A DNA stretch of 64,000 nt from assembly GCA_013396655.1 (NCBI GenBank), contig WBMV01006671.1, positions 1,275,003 to 1,339,002 on the forward strand, written 5' to 3'. Position numbers and translations under genes: made by a program. This document shows, in pieces, positions 1 to 18,251 of the stretch. The stretch's first letter is position 1. Every line of letters starts with the position of its first letter. The notes beneath the pieces were generated by a model. The model saw only the letters and a program-made list of their open reading frames with translations. It was not told the DNA's origin and did no database searches. The stretch is from Campylorhamphus procurvoides. Lineage: Eukaryota; Chordata; Aves; Passeriformes; Dendrocolaptidae.

Positions 1-893
1 TTCAGTTCTAGCATTACAGCAGTAGATTGTATAATCATCTGCATGAATAAGTAAATGTATGGCCCCTGAGGCTTTCCTGTAGGAAATTCCATGAGGTTTC
101 TCCCCTGGGTTAGATGGTTCAGTGTGGAACACTCCTTCCACAAAACAACACTGGGCACTGGCAGACAAACCAGTACTCATAGTGCAAGAGTCTAGATGAA
201 TAATTAAGTCTGGGACAAACTGTACTGTAGGTACCTACTTTGTAGAGAATCTAAAGAATGTGCAGTACAGGATTGGCAGGGTTTAAGTAGACATTGAACT
301 GCAATTTGAGATAACCTTGCTGATTTTTCTCCATTTGTTTAAAACAAGACAACCAGTTCAAGCATTCAGAGAAATTTATAAACTGAGTAAGGTAACTTCC
401 TGTCAGCTGCTCCTTGAAAACGTATCTTAGCAACTGCAAAGCATTCTGATTGAGTGGATGCATTAACTACCTTTTTTTGCAGTTCCCCCATAAAGGAGAA
501 TCTTAATTGTAGTAAGGGAAGTCCCTACATGCCATATGTTCCTGAGACATCACTTGAATAAGAACTTACAGCATAAAACAAATTGAGCCAATAAGCAAGA
601 GCTCCTCTGTTGGAGTTTGTCCCATTTAAACACTGGTTTATAATTAAACACATCTTGCATTTGTTTCAAATTTGTGGTATGCAAAATTGAATTTAGACAA
701 TTTTCATATTTCAGCAGCCAATGATTCCAAATTTTAATCTGATCTGAAACATTCAAACCATAATCCTGAATAACTAAATTTCACATATTTTGAAAACAAA
801 TCTCTTTCTACCAAACCAAAGATTTAATACTAAATACAAGTCCCTGACTTCTAACACCAACAGCTGTAAGACAGCAACAGAGACCACACTCAC
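1..893 (-). other. NDE1 intron (partial), left window edge
   Basis: Sequence downstream of the last NDE1 donor. No phase-2 exon with a recognisable NudE terminus (for example a VVKMLL-type ending) was found on the minus strand, and no MYH11 exon on either strand. Only AT-rich intronic sequence was seen. Confidence 0.6.
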
Positions 894-8294
<7,401 letters not shown>

Positions 8295-8338
8295 GATGAG
8301 TCCTCAAAGTTTAGAACTCCTCTTTCATTTTGCTGCCC

Positions 8339-11300
8339 CTGGAAAATTAAAGGATTAAGCATAAGAAGGAAGGCAGTGAGCTACCTCAGTCCTTGTTGCA
8401 GCAGAGCAGAACATCCCTCTTCCCACACAGTCATCACTGGGAGAACAAACTGAAGATCAGCCTTGACAGGACTCTGTCAGATAGACCATAAATGTGAAAG
8501 AATCCCTGGTGAGTCATCAGGTCCCTTTTCCCAGCTCTCCCAAGGCTGCTGCCTGCTTAGGCCACATCCCCAGCCATGAGCACCTTCCACACCCTCTGAC
8601 TGCACAGCACAGAGCACCAAACCTCAAACTTGGGCTCTAGCTGTGCCAATGCACAGAGAACAAAAGGGAAAGAACATATCTTGGGCACAATTTCAGCTCC
8701 ACAGACACTGCAGTTCAGCAATCCTAAAGATACTTACCATGACAGTAAAGAGAAACTTCAAAGAGACACAGATAAGGTACTCAGAGATACCGAGTGTTAA
8801 CATTTCCAGGAACACACAAAGCTTTTTATAGACATAACTGCTGGACACATGAAAAATTTCTCCCTAGGTCAACACAAGGCTACCCAACTTTAAATCTGAT
8901 ATATCGTAACGCATGTATGGCTGAGAGCTACAATACATATGGATACCTCAGTGACCCATGGGAGAAGGGAGCTCTCAGAACTCCCACAGAAGTGAGGATA
9001 AAAGCTCCCCAGATGTTTTAACAGAATAGCACCTGGCTGGGTTAGGTATGCAGATAGATTGCAGCAACCCAGTGTGCAATCCAGACCATCCTGCTGTCCC
9101 TGTGCCAGCATGAACCCAGCCACAGGACACAGTCCCAAATGGGAATGACACATGAAAGAGCCACAGGAGAATCAGAAACCTTAGGTGGTCACTCCCACTT
9201 GAAGATTTAAGTACCAAGACACCACAACTAAATAAATGCCCTATGATGTGCATAAACTGTAATAAACGGATCAGTGGCAAATATCATTTTATATGAGTTA
9301 GTCTTAACAACAGAGAAACATCAAACCTAGTGCACTGCATCATCTGCCCGTGTCCAGCCCTGGGTGGGGCAAGGATTCCACATAGACATTACCAATTTAA
9401 GAGAAACCAAATTAGATCAAGAATGGCAAATAAAGGTGGGATTGAACAATTCATGATAATGCAGTTGTCAGAAAACTGTATCACTGAAAGCTAATGACTG
9501 ACCACAGTTCTAGAACATTTCTGCTCCAGTTGTGCATAGCAAAACATTTCCTAGAAGTAATCCTGATGGAACAAAGAAGGAAAGATAGCCAAAGCCTTAG
9601 ATGCCAGCCCTGCCTTCCACTCTTGATACTCATAAAATGCTGAAGTAGATCCTCTGAGCAGACGAAAAAAACATCATCCACTGCACATTTCTTGAACTCA
9701 ACAGAAAAATATTAGTCATAATCTCTGTCAAGGCTTTCCTCTCCAAAAAATCACCTGGCATAAACAGGATTACCAGCTATCTATCTAGTAACTCCACTGA
9801 GACAAACCAAGTAGTTCTTACCTCTACTACAGACAAGGGTATCAAGTACTCAAAGTAGTCTGGCAATCTAAAGCCCAATTCTTGCATACCCAAGCAATGC
9901 CACAAAGCACAAGCCCTTTTTCCAGCCCAGCAATTATCAGATTATCGAGCAAAGCGTCACAGCTGAGTGGGCTGTGCCCACATACCTCAGTGCACAGTCT
10001 CAGCCAAACACTCACAGAAACCACATTATTTAGAAGGGGAGCTGGCAGGTGAGGGAAAAAGTTACTAAGCTTTAGTTTTTATAATTTAGTTTGACACAAA
10101 ATGTGCATTAGACAAAGCTACATGTCTTCCTTCTAACAGGTGAAACCACTGTGTGATGTACTGACATATTTCCAGCATGAAGTCTCAGTGCTGCTGGCCT
10201 CTGTATTTACAGAAGTATGCACTGGGAAAAAAAAAAGAGAGGAAAAGGAGTATGAGTAAGGAGAAGTGATTTTACAAATACTACTCTTGCCCATTAAAAA
10301 GAAAATAACCACCAAGCATAATTAACATTCTTGACCTAGGACAGTTTATGACACATCTACTCTGTTATTTTTAAGTGAACTGAAAGTGCCTTTGATGTTA
10401 ATAAGCACATTCTTATGCTCAAGGCACTATGTACACACACTCCCCAATCCCTGCAGCACACTTCTGAACAAAAAAATCCAAAAAGGATTTTTTCTGACAC
10501 AAAAACCCCATATCTGTGTTCAGACAGTCAAAAATAATTCAGACAGGATAAAGACAGAGTGTAAGACATCTTGCTCCCAAAAGCTTTCAAACAAAAGCTG
10601 GAACCAAAAGACACATCATCCCTAAAACCTTGAATATGTTCCTATCCAGCTCTTACTTGTGGTTTTGTACTGCACTTTGGAAGAAGTAAAAGACAGTACT
10701 AATCAGTATTTAAGATTGAAGGGTCACATAGAAAAGAACTTCCCTTAACCGAGCCATAAGACCTATAAGACTTTCACAGAAGCACAAAGGTGCTGTGCCC
10801 TTCTGTTTGTAGGGATGTCTTTGTAACCAGGAGGTGATGAGCCCACTGAGGATGTCATCCACTTACAGTACACTCTGTTTCACGGTTACCATTGCTAAAT
10901 AGTACTTATAATTTAAAATTAATTGTTGAACTGCAAATACATGGAAGGACTGTGGACCTCTACTTATTCCAGAGATGTGGCTGCTGTCCAGTGCCACAGG
11001 CACATATTTTTTTGCTTGCAACACACAGGGAAGACATACTAGTTTCTCTGTACACCTGCACATCTTAGCTCACAGGGATTTTCAAACTAACCAAAGATGC
11101 AAAATACAAACTTAAACTGAAAAGAAAAAAAATCCAAGTTATAGACAAAGCACTAAAGCTTTTTTAATTTTGTTCTGAAATTTGTCTAGAAAAAGTGCAA
11201 AAAACACATAAGTCTTTCCAAACTGCTTCTAGAAAGGGCTCTGACTCTGTTTTTCCCCTGCTTCCTTCACCCTTAGATTTTTAACAGCTTGGAGACAACA

Positions 11301-12608
11301 TGCAAAATGCCTGAAGAGAAAATAATTAGGAATTCCTCATTGTCTAGGCTCACTACAAAAGTGGAGAGGGCAAGGGAGGTGAAGGATGTTTAAGAAATTC
11401 TTTGTTAAGCACTGGAAATAGTGGAAACAATGAGTAAAGTCACAGCCTGTAAGAGGCACACACTGGCTGCACTTTGTGTTTGTACATATGAAGCCAGAAG
11501 AGACATCTGGCCAGATTTCCTGCGTGCAGGGAGCACCAGGGCTGGTCCCAGGCATTACAAACCCACTACATCATGCAGGAAGTGGAAGCGTTCAAGGGTG
11601 GGGACTAGACTTTTGCAAGGAGAAAAGTACCACAGCATAAATGTTTGCAGGAAACAATTTCGTACAAGTGAGAGCAGAACTGCAAAATTCCTGAGGGAAA
11701 AAAAAATGAAGAAAAGCGACACACAACATTAGTGAAGGAACTTCAGTTTGGAAATCAGAGTCGGAGTTCAGCTAAACTCATGAGGGCCCCAAGTTAGATT
11801 TTGTCTCAGTCCTAGAACAAAGGACTCAAAACAATCCTGATACTGAACTTTTAATAAAAGAACATTTTAGTTTGAGTGAACAACATTGGCCTCTCTTTGC
11901 GGAATGCCTGACGGTCCGAATGAAATTCACACTGTAATAAAGTAAAAGCAAAATAGTACCACAACTACCACTGAATTAGCCATGACAGAGATGACAAAGC
12001 TCCTAATTAGACATATTTTCCAAGCTGCAAACCGAAACAAACCCCCTCTTTGCTCCTGAAAAGTTGCTTTCCCATCCTATGAAAATTACATCTGCTTAAA
12101 ACAGTCCCCTTGAAAGGGTCTCCCTGCAACACAAGGGCCTATTTTCTTTTGTTTAAGCAATACAAAAGAAAATCACCACAACAGAGAAAGAAAAGGCAGA
12201 GGTCACGGGAGTGCCTGGATTACTACAGAGTCCCACAGCCAGCAGTGAAAAGAGTTATCAGCTCCTCCGGGCTCCTCTCTGCCGAAAGGCTGAATCCAGC
12301 ACAGCCCTGCTCTTCCCAGTTACCAGCCCGACTCCGACACTTTCCAAGGGGACTCCGCAGCGCTCTGTGCTGAACAGCCCGACCTTGCTGCTTTCAGCTG
12401 CAAGCCGAGGGGTCAGCGCGGCAGCGCTCGGGGCTCCCCATTCCCATGCGGAGCACGCAGCCGGGGCGTGAGCGAAACCAGCGGGCACGGCTCGCACGCT
12501 GCCCCCAGCACCCGCAGCAGGCTGAGGCCCGCACGGAGGGGCGCGGGAGGGCGGGGGTCCCGATCCCCGTCCCCGATCCCTGTCCCGATCCCTGTCCCCG
12601 GCTCTCAC
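8339..12608 (-). other. NDE1 intron 1 (about 4.3 kb)
   Basis: Non-coding stretch between the start-codon exon and the CpG-rich block at 12.4-12.77 kb. The open frames are short and lack family resemblance. No RNA gene or repeat family was recognised. The upper boundary is inferred from a GCG/GTGAGAGC donor whose GT occupies complement 12607-12608. Confidence 0.5.
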
Positions 12609-12775
12609 CGCTCCGCTCCGCGCCGCTCGCACCGCCCGCACCGCGGCTCCCCAGCCCGGCCCGGCAGCGCCGCCCCATTGGCTGCCGGTCACGTGCCGCG
12701 CGCCGCTCCGCCAATCAGAGCCGCCGGGACGCCGGTTGGAAACTTCGGTGACTTTCAAAAGGTGAGGGGGAGGCG
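12390..12775 (-). promoter_or_regulatory. NDE1: NDE1 CpG-island promoter and inferred non-coding exon 1
   Basis: CpG-dense block. It contains a CCAAT box read on the minus strand (ATTGG at 12677-12681 on the plus strand), a second CCAAT on the plus strand at 12711-12715, and an E-box CACGTG at 12690-12695. A minus-strand donor GCG/GTGAGAGC at about 12608 could end a short non-coding exon 1. No TATA box was seen. The TSS is inferred to lie near 12.62-12.75 kb; another NDE1 first exon closer to MARF1 is possible. Confidence 0.6.
12559..12599 (-). other. Predicted G-quadruplex motif at the NDE1 5' end
   Basis: The plus strand shows seven C-tracts of 3-4 bases separated by loops of two or three bases (gat, gt, tgt). 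The minus strand, which is the NDE1 sense strand, therefore has seven consecutive G-tracts with short loops, far above the four needed for a canonical G4. It lies just inside inferred intron 1 or the end of exon 1. Confidence 0.75.
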
Positions 12776-12778
12776 GCC

Positions 12779-13033
12779 GGTCCTGGTCCTGGTCCTGGTC
12801 ATATCCCCGGTCCTGGTCCTGGTCCTGGTCCTGGTCATGTCCTGGTCCTGGTCCTAGTCCTGTTCCTGTTCCCATCCTCGGTCCTGGCCCTGATCCTGAT
12901 GCCGGTCCTAATCCTGCTGCCGTTCTCCGTCCTGTTCCTGATCCTGTTCCCATCCCTGGTCCTGATCCTGATCCTGTTCCTGGTCCCAGTCCCAGTCCTG
13001 TTCATGCTCCTGATCCTGTTCCCGGTCCCGGCC
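12779..13033. repeat. Degenerate hexamer minisatellite (TGGTCC/GGACCA)
   Basis: About 255 bases of tandem TGGTCC-like hexamers. They are nearly perfect from 12779 to about 12860 and then drift into TGTTCC, TGATCC and TGGCCC variants. The minus-strand frame reads Asp-Gln repeats, a product of the hexamer and not a gene. It lies immediately upstream of the NDE1 promoter. Confidence 0.9.
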
Positions 13034-13039
13034 CCGCTT

Positions 13040-15595
13040 TACCCCGTCCTCAGCGATCGAGGAGCTGCAGTGGACAGCAGGGGCTGTGTCTTCTGAGGTG
13101 GTAACAGTGTAAACTAGCACATGCCAGCCATGCCGTAATTTTAAAGACGTGATTTCCCTTGGAATGTTCCAAAGGACGGAAAGCTTTATATCTCTTTTTT
13201 ATTATTATTATTTTTAATTGCAAAGGCCTCTGCTGGAAAAGCAAGATATGGCACCTGGAAGTATTTTTAATGCCAGTGCACCATCCTTAGACCAAAGCCC
13301 CCTTTTCCCAACCAAGGGCAGGTTTCTGTGTCACTGAAGCCTGTGGCACAAGGACAAAGCAGTCTATGAAATATTAGACACTTCCACTCATGTACATCTC
13401 AGCATGATGTCATCATTCCAGAAACCGAGCCGCAGGCACCTGCAGGGGAATGGAGCTCCTGCAGATGCTGGGACAGAGCTGCAGCTCCCTGCAGCCCGAA
13501 AATTCCCTGCTGTGCCCTCCCATGCAGGATCCGTAGGAGAGGGACCAAGGTGTGCAGAGGCTTTCTCAAGTGCCCCAGGTGTGTTCCTACCGACCTATAC
13601 ACAAACACTTGCTCATTAGTCCGCCTGGCATTTGTTTCCTGAGTCAAAACCAAAACACAAATTATCACACGTGTATCACTCCAGCCCATCGAGGCACGGC
13701 CATGTGTCACCCAGTATCACCTCACACCCAGTAGGAGCTTCACAAAGTGGTGGGTGAGAGACACCCACGTGCAGGAGCCCTGATCCCAGTTTCATTTACT
13801 TCTGTGATGCAATACCAGGCCTGGAGCACAGTCTGACTCTGAAAAGACTTGTCTAGACTGGGAATATGCCTCTTCCAAAGACACAGTAACCAAGTGGGTG
13901 CATGCTTTTCTGTAAATATTCAACTAAAAGAAATCTGTCCATGGTTAAGATAACTTCAATTGAAAAGGGAGAGCAAAACTATTATACTTTCACGTAAGGC
14001 ATTCAGCAAAATAACTATATTTTCAGGTCAAATATTCAGCAGAATTAAATGAAGACAAACTATTATACAACTATTATGAAACTATGAAGAGAAAACTAAA
14101 TTATGTATTCAAAACATTGAGTTAATAACATCTGAAGTTCTGTCATTACTCAAGAATGTTTTTATTATTGGATAAGTTGCAGGAAATAAACCACATACTA
14201 TTGTACTATGTCCCCAGTAATTAAAAAAAATTACACATTGTTCACAAGTTTGGGACAAAGGACATTTTACTTCAAGCATCAAACACTTAAAGCAAATCTC
14301 TGAAGACAGTGTGAGTACACAGATTATTTCAAAGCTACACATGAGTATTTTTAATATTTCTCATCTTGAAATACTTGTAAAACACTGCAAAAAATCTGAG
14401 ATTTCAGATGAGGCTGAGAGCCTCTCATCCAATTATGAAACAGTGTAACAGCACCCAGCAAATGCCAGGAGCTCAGAGGCACTACCAGAGGCAAACTGTA
14501 CACAAGCAATAAATATGTTTTTTAAAAAAGGTTACTGTAACCACTATGGCTGCCTTGTTTTCAAGAAAAATGAGAACAATGTCTATTTCAAAATTAGCAG
14601 AGGAGAAGAAATTATTTTATGCATTTATTTTTAGTTTGTTGATTAATAATTAATAACTGGCAGGTCTTTGTGGTGCCAGGATTCATGTGCTGGTTATTTT
14701 AATGAGAAGGCCACACTGATACTTCCATGAAAGCTAAGTGGACAAAAATGTATACTCTGTAAGTTCTGGTAAGGTTGCAACACCTTATCTTTGGGCAATA
14801 AGCTTCTTAAGGGAAAAAAAACTTGCTTTGCTGCCAGAATAAAATAACTCACCACAGAACCACCCACCCTATTGATGGAAGAGGAACTGCTCATCAATTG
14901 TCATTCCAAACTACTGAGCTTCTTTTTATTTTCAAATGGATTACTGATATCCATAACAAGATGTGATAAATGTGTATTAGAATATCATGTGGAAATATTG
15001 CTATTACTGAAGAACAAGTATTTAACATCAAGGAAACCTGGTTCAGTCTCTTTAAAGATGTTATATAATTCTCTACAGTCTGTATATGTAAAATCAGATT
15101 TGCACATGCTTAAGCAGGAAACAGATTCTCACCGCTTTAAAAACCTTCTGATATCTTGCACTGACAAATTTTTGATGAAGCTGCCAAATGCTCATTAATA
15201 GCACTGGTTTGTTAAGCAGAGCAGAACACAGCACCACTCACAGCCCTGGCACACAGCAGTTATACCCCAGTGACCCTGGCAGCAGGGGCAAGACTGGCTG
15301 TAGCTGTGACCATTGTCACCAAAACACTGTCACCTTGCTGCTGCCTGCCACCTCTTGGGCAAAGGTGTGGGTAAAATGCCAGCTTGGCCCACTCCCACAA
15401 TGTCACTTATGAACAAAAGATACTGAGCCACCAAAAAGCAGCCCTCACCCTGCTCTGTCACTAACCTCCATCCTTCAGGGGTTCAGCTGCCCTCATGCCA
15501 AGGAGCAAGCCCAGGCTGGATGGTGTGGACTGGTTGCAGAGACTTCTGAAGGTGCCCTTGAACTGTGAATCAGGGCTGTGTCTGTAGAAACAAAA
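13040..15595. other. NDE1-MARF1 intergenic sequence, left part
   Basis: No gene recognised. There is a short ATT microsatellite at about 13200-13212. The rest is AT-rich with only short, non-homologous open frames. Confidence 0.6.
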
Positions 15596-16111
15596 GGAGA
15601 GTTTTGGATTCAGGGTGAGAATGGTGTTGATAACACACTGATGTTTTGGGTTGTGCTCAGTTGTGTTTATCATAAGTCAAGGACTTCATTTTTTGGGGGT
15701 TTGTCTCATGCTCCACCACTGAGGAGGTAAACACAAAAACATGGAAGAGAGAAGGAGACCTGAAGTGGCCAAAGGGATATTCCACCCCACAGAATATCAT
15801 GCCCAGTATATAAACTGGGGGAGTTATCTGGAAGGGGCCAGTGTGGTTTGGGAAGGGGGGTCTGGCACCCATCAGCAGGTAGTGAGCAATTCTGTTGTGC
15901 GTCACTTGTTTGGATTTTTCTGGCCTTTCCCTTTTTTAATACAATTATTATTCTAATTTACAATTATTACTGTATTTTGCCTTGGGTTTGATTGTGAAAA
16001 TGTTATCTCAACTTACAAGCTTTACTTTGATTCTCCTCCCTATTCCACTGGGTTGTGGAGGGAGAGGGAGGTGAGCAGTGCTTAATTTCCAGCTGGGCTT
16101 AAACCACAACC
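15596..16111 (-). mobile_element. ERVL-type solo LTR (avian endogenous retrovirus), minus strand
   Basis: Read on the minus strand it begins with the TTGTGGTTTAAGCCCAGCTG block typical of common avian ERVL LTRs (GGERVL/TguERVL type). The TTTATATACTGGGCATGATA promoter core, a GGAATATCCCTTTGGCC-like motif and the TTATCAACACC motif follow in the expected order. No internal retroviral coding sequence flanks it, so it is a diverged solo LTR. The right end is fairly clear; the left end (15575-15600) is uncertain because the last tens of bases of the family consensus appear missing. The family name is from memory. Confidence 0.75.
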
Positions 16112-16432
16112 CTTACATAACACAATTCTTAAAACACATGTGGTGGTCTTGGTCCAGTTCATTACACTTTCATTTACATACACAAATTTCCTTTGGGGGT
16201 GTGTGTTTTGGCATTATAATCATTTAAGGTAATTTGAGGTTACACTCCATCCTATCAGCTACCAACAAATTATTATTTAACCTTATATTCGTATTAGTTT
16301 CAGCTTGAATCTATTTCAACCACCAGTTGCCAAGGGAATAAGGATTTATAGTGTTCAGTTCCTGGGGACTCTGCATTCTTTGCTGCTCTCCTCCAGCCTT
16401 CCACAATCTGTGAGTCTGTGCCACCCTGCTGT
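16112..16432. other. Short unique sequence between the LTR and CR1
   Basis: No gene or repeat recognised; AT-rich spacer. Confidence 0.5.
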
Positions 16433-16812
16433 CACAGAATCCCAGATTCCCAAAATCCCAGAACCCCAGGCTGTGGAAGGCCGGAGGGGACCCCAGTGGC
16501 TCATCTGATCCCACCTCCCTGCTCCAGCAGCATCGCCCCAGGGCACATGGCACAGGACCGTGTCCAAAGGGTTCTGGAACATCCCCAGTGAGGAGAAGAG
16601 ACTCCACACCCTCTCCGGTCGCTGTCCCAGCGCTTAGAATGAAGCGGTTCTGCCTCACGTTCAGATGGACCTTCCCGAGCATCACCTCCTGCCCGTTCCT
16701 CTTGCCCCATCGCTGGGCACCCCCGGGCAGAGCCTCCATCCCCTGACGGCCTCATGTAGATGTTTATGGGCTCGGATATCACCTCGCAGCCCCTTCGGCA
16801 GCCCCCGGCTCT
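16433..16812 (-). mobile_element. CR1 LINE 3' fragment, minus strand
   Basis: Starts with CACAGAATCCCAGA, the reverse complement of the CR1 3' terminal ATTCTGTG-type tail. The typical CR1 3' order follows: CCAGGCTGTGGAAGG, then a run ending GAGGAGAAGAGACTCC, and GTGCCTCACGTTCAGATGG-like text (plus strand TGCCTCACGTTCAGATGGAC). It is 5'-truncated, as usual for CR1. Its right end meets the CA repeat next to the MARF1 CpG island. Confidence 0.8.
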
Positions 16813-16814
16813 CT

Positions 16815-16837
16815 ACACACATACACACACACACACN
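16815..16837. repeat. (CA)n microsatellite ending in an undetermined base
   Basis: ACACACATACACACACACAC run followed by an N at 16837. The N marks an unresolved base or collapsed repeat in the assembly directly beside the MARF1 promoter. Confidence 0.9.
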
Positions 16838-17180
16838 TTTGCGGCAGCGCGGCGGTGCTTGGCGGCAGAAGGAGCGGAGCGGGAGAAGGAGGGAGGACAA
16901 CAAAGGGCCGGTGGGGCCGCGGCGGGCGCGGGGCGGGTGAGCCGGGCCCGGCAGGGCTGGGTTGGGTTAGGTTGGCTCGGGCAGGGCTGGGGGCACAGCA
17001 GCACCGAGGTGGGTCCCGGCAGCACGGCGGTGCTGCGGTGGCGGGGGGCCCAGGGGGCCGGGCCGCTCCCGCGCCCCTCGCGGCCCGGCCCGGCCCGGTC
17101 CCCTCGGTGTGGGGCCCGGAGCGCCCCTGTGGTTACCGTAACTTGTATCCATCTCCGTGACCGGGTTAATTCCCCGAGTG
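16838..17180 (+). promoter_or_regulatory. MARF1: MARF1 CpG-island promoter and inferred non-coding exon 1
   Basis: Very GC- and CpG-rich block with GGCCC/CCCGG runs, followed by ordinary AT-rich sequence. The best plus-strand donor is GGGCGG/GTGAGCC (GT at 16937-16938), so exon 1 probably ends at 16936. A second GT-containing candidate lies near 17010. The first clear acceptor downstream is at 18043. The TSS is not pinned down. Confidence 0.6.
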
Positions 17181-18043
17181 ATCGGTGCTGTTGAGTGCTT
17201 GGGGAAAGGAGCGTGCTCGGGAGTTGTAGGGCTCAGTGAACTTGGTGTTTTAGGCTTTCGTATATACGTATATATAGTTTTTTGATGCCTGGGGTTCGTG
17301 TGAGTGAATATTTCTGCTTTAAAGAAAAAGGAAACTTTTTTTGAGGTTAAAACCAATGCGTGTTCCGTCGTTATTTGGTTTAACACTAAGTGCAGGAGAA
17401 GCTGAAGGAGTGTAATCTAAGGAATGCAGTGTAGTTGGAGGGTAACAAGACTGTTGCTTATCACGGTTTTTCTGGGACTGTGTGACTGGGCCTTCGGTTG
17501 CTTTGTGGTTCTGTAAAACTAAATTCTTGTGCTGTGGGGCAGCTGGAGGATTAGTAGAAGTATTTGTACATTATTTGAATAATTTGGTGCTCTGTTTAAA
17601 TGCAAACCACTGTGTGCTTAACACAGGTGTATATAGTTTTGTTAGCCAGTGGAAAAAACAATGAATATGCAATTTAATTCTTTCAGCTGAATTCAGTTGC
17701 GCTTGTTTTTATTTATTCTTGGGCTGTTCCTGCCAACCTGCCTTCTGGCTTCTCTCCCTGGGAGAGTGCACTGGAAGTTTCAGGGCACTGTTTTACAGTG
17801 GCAGCTGTGCAATTGTGTTACTCCAGCTGATGCTGTGGTGTTTCCTTCAGACTGGCTCTCCTCTCCTGTACTGCAGGTCATGAGGAGCATTCCTGTATTA
17901 AATAGGAGTAGTGTGTAATTAAGTTTAACATAAATAATGCAGGTTCATTAAGTGAGCAGTAGTGGAATTCTTGAGGCCACCAGCGTCTTTTTCTGCCTTA
18001 CTTTAAAAGTTATTTAAAACAAACTTTTTTTTTTTCCCTTTAG

Positions 18044-18251
18044 CAGGTGGGAAGAATGAAAGGAAGGGGGGATGAAAGGATGTTGAACCTTTTTGTTTGG
18101 CTGTATGATGGAAGGAAACAGGACAGAGAACGTCTGCAGTAGATCATTGGGATGGCTTCAGCAACAAGAGAATGATGCTAAACCATGGCTCTGGAAACTT
18201 TCTAATTGCTTTTCTGCTGCTGAGAAGGCTTTACCTTGTGGTGCAAAAACG
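18044..18251 (+). CDS. MARF1: MARF1 exon 2 (start codon)
   Basis: Acceptor TTTCCCTTTAG; 18044-18104 is 5' UTR and CDS 18105-18251 is 49 codons ([20 protein letters not shown] onward). Donor ACG/GTAATT ends phase 0. A tandem 21-base duplication starts right after the donor. Confidence 0.95.

Noticed and set aside
12390..12775. A miR-484-type hairpin, which in mammals lies at the NDE1 5' end
   Set aside because: The mature sequence I remember was not seen in this block; that microRNA appears mammal-restricted.
12258..12953. 231-residue minus-strand open frame with long Asp-Gln/Asp-Arg runs
   Set aside because: The composition is entirely produced by the hexamer repeats and CpG-rich promoter; no domain, no conserved start, and it overlaps the NDE1 promoter.
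12780..13030. Regular repeats considered as a CRISPR-like array
   Set aside because: Units are contiguous six-base repeats with no spacers, in a bird nuclear locus.
16760..17194. 144-residue Gly/Arg-rich frame across the MARF1 CpG island
   Set aside because: GC-rich sequence keeps frames open by chance; it includes the CA repeat and an N and has no homologue I recognise.
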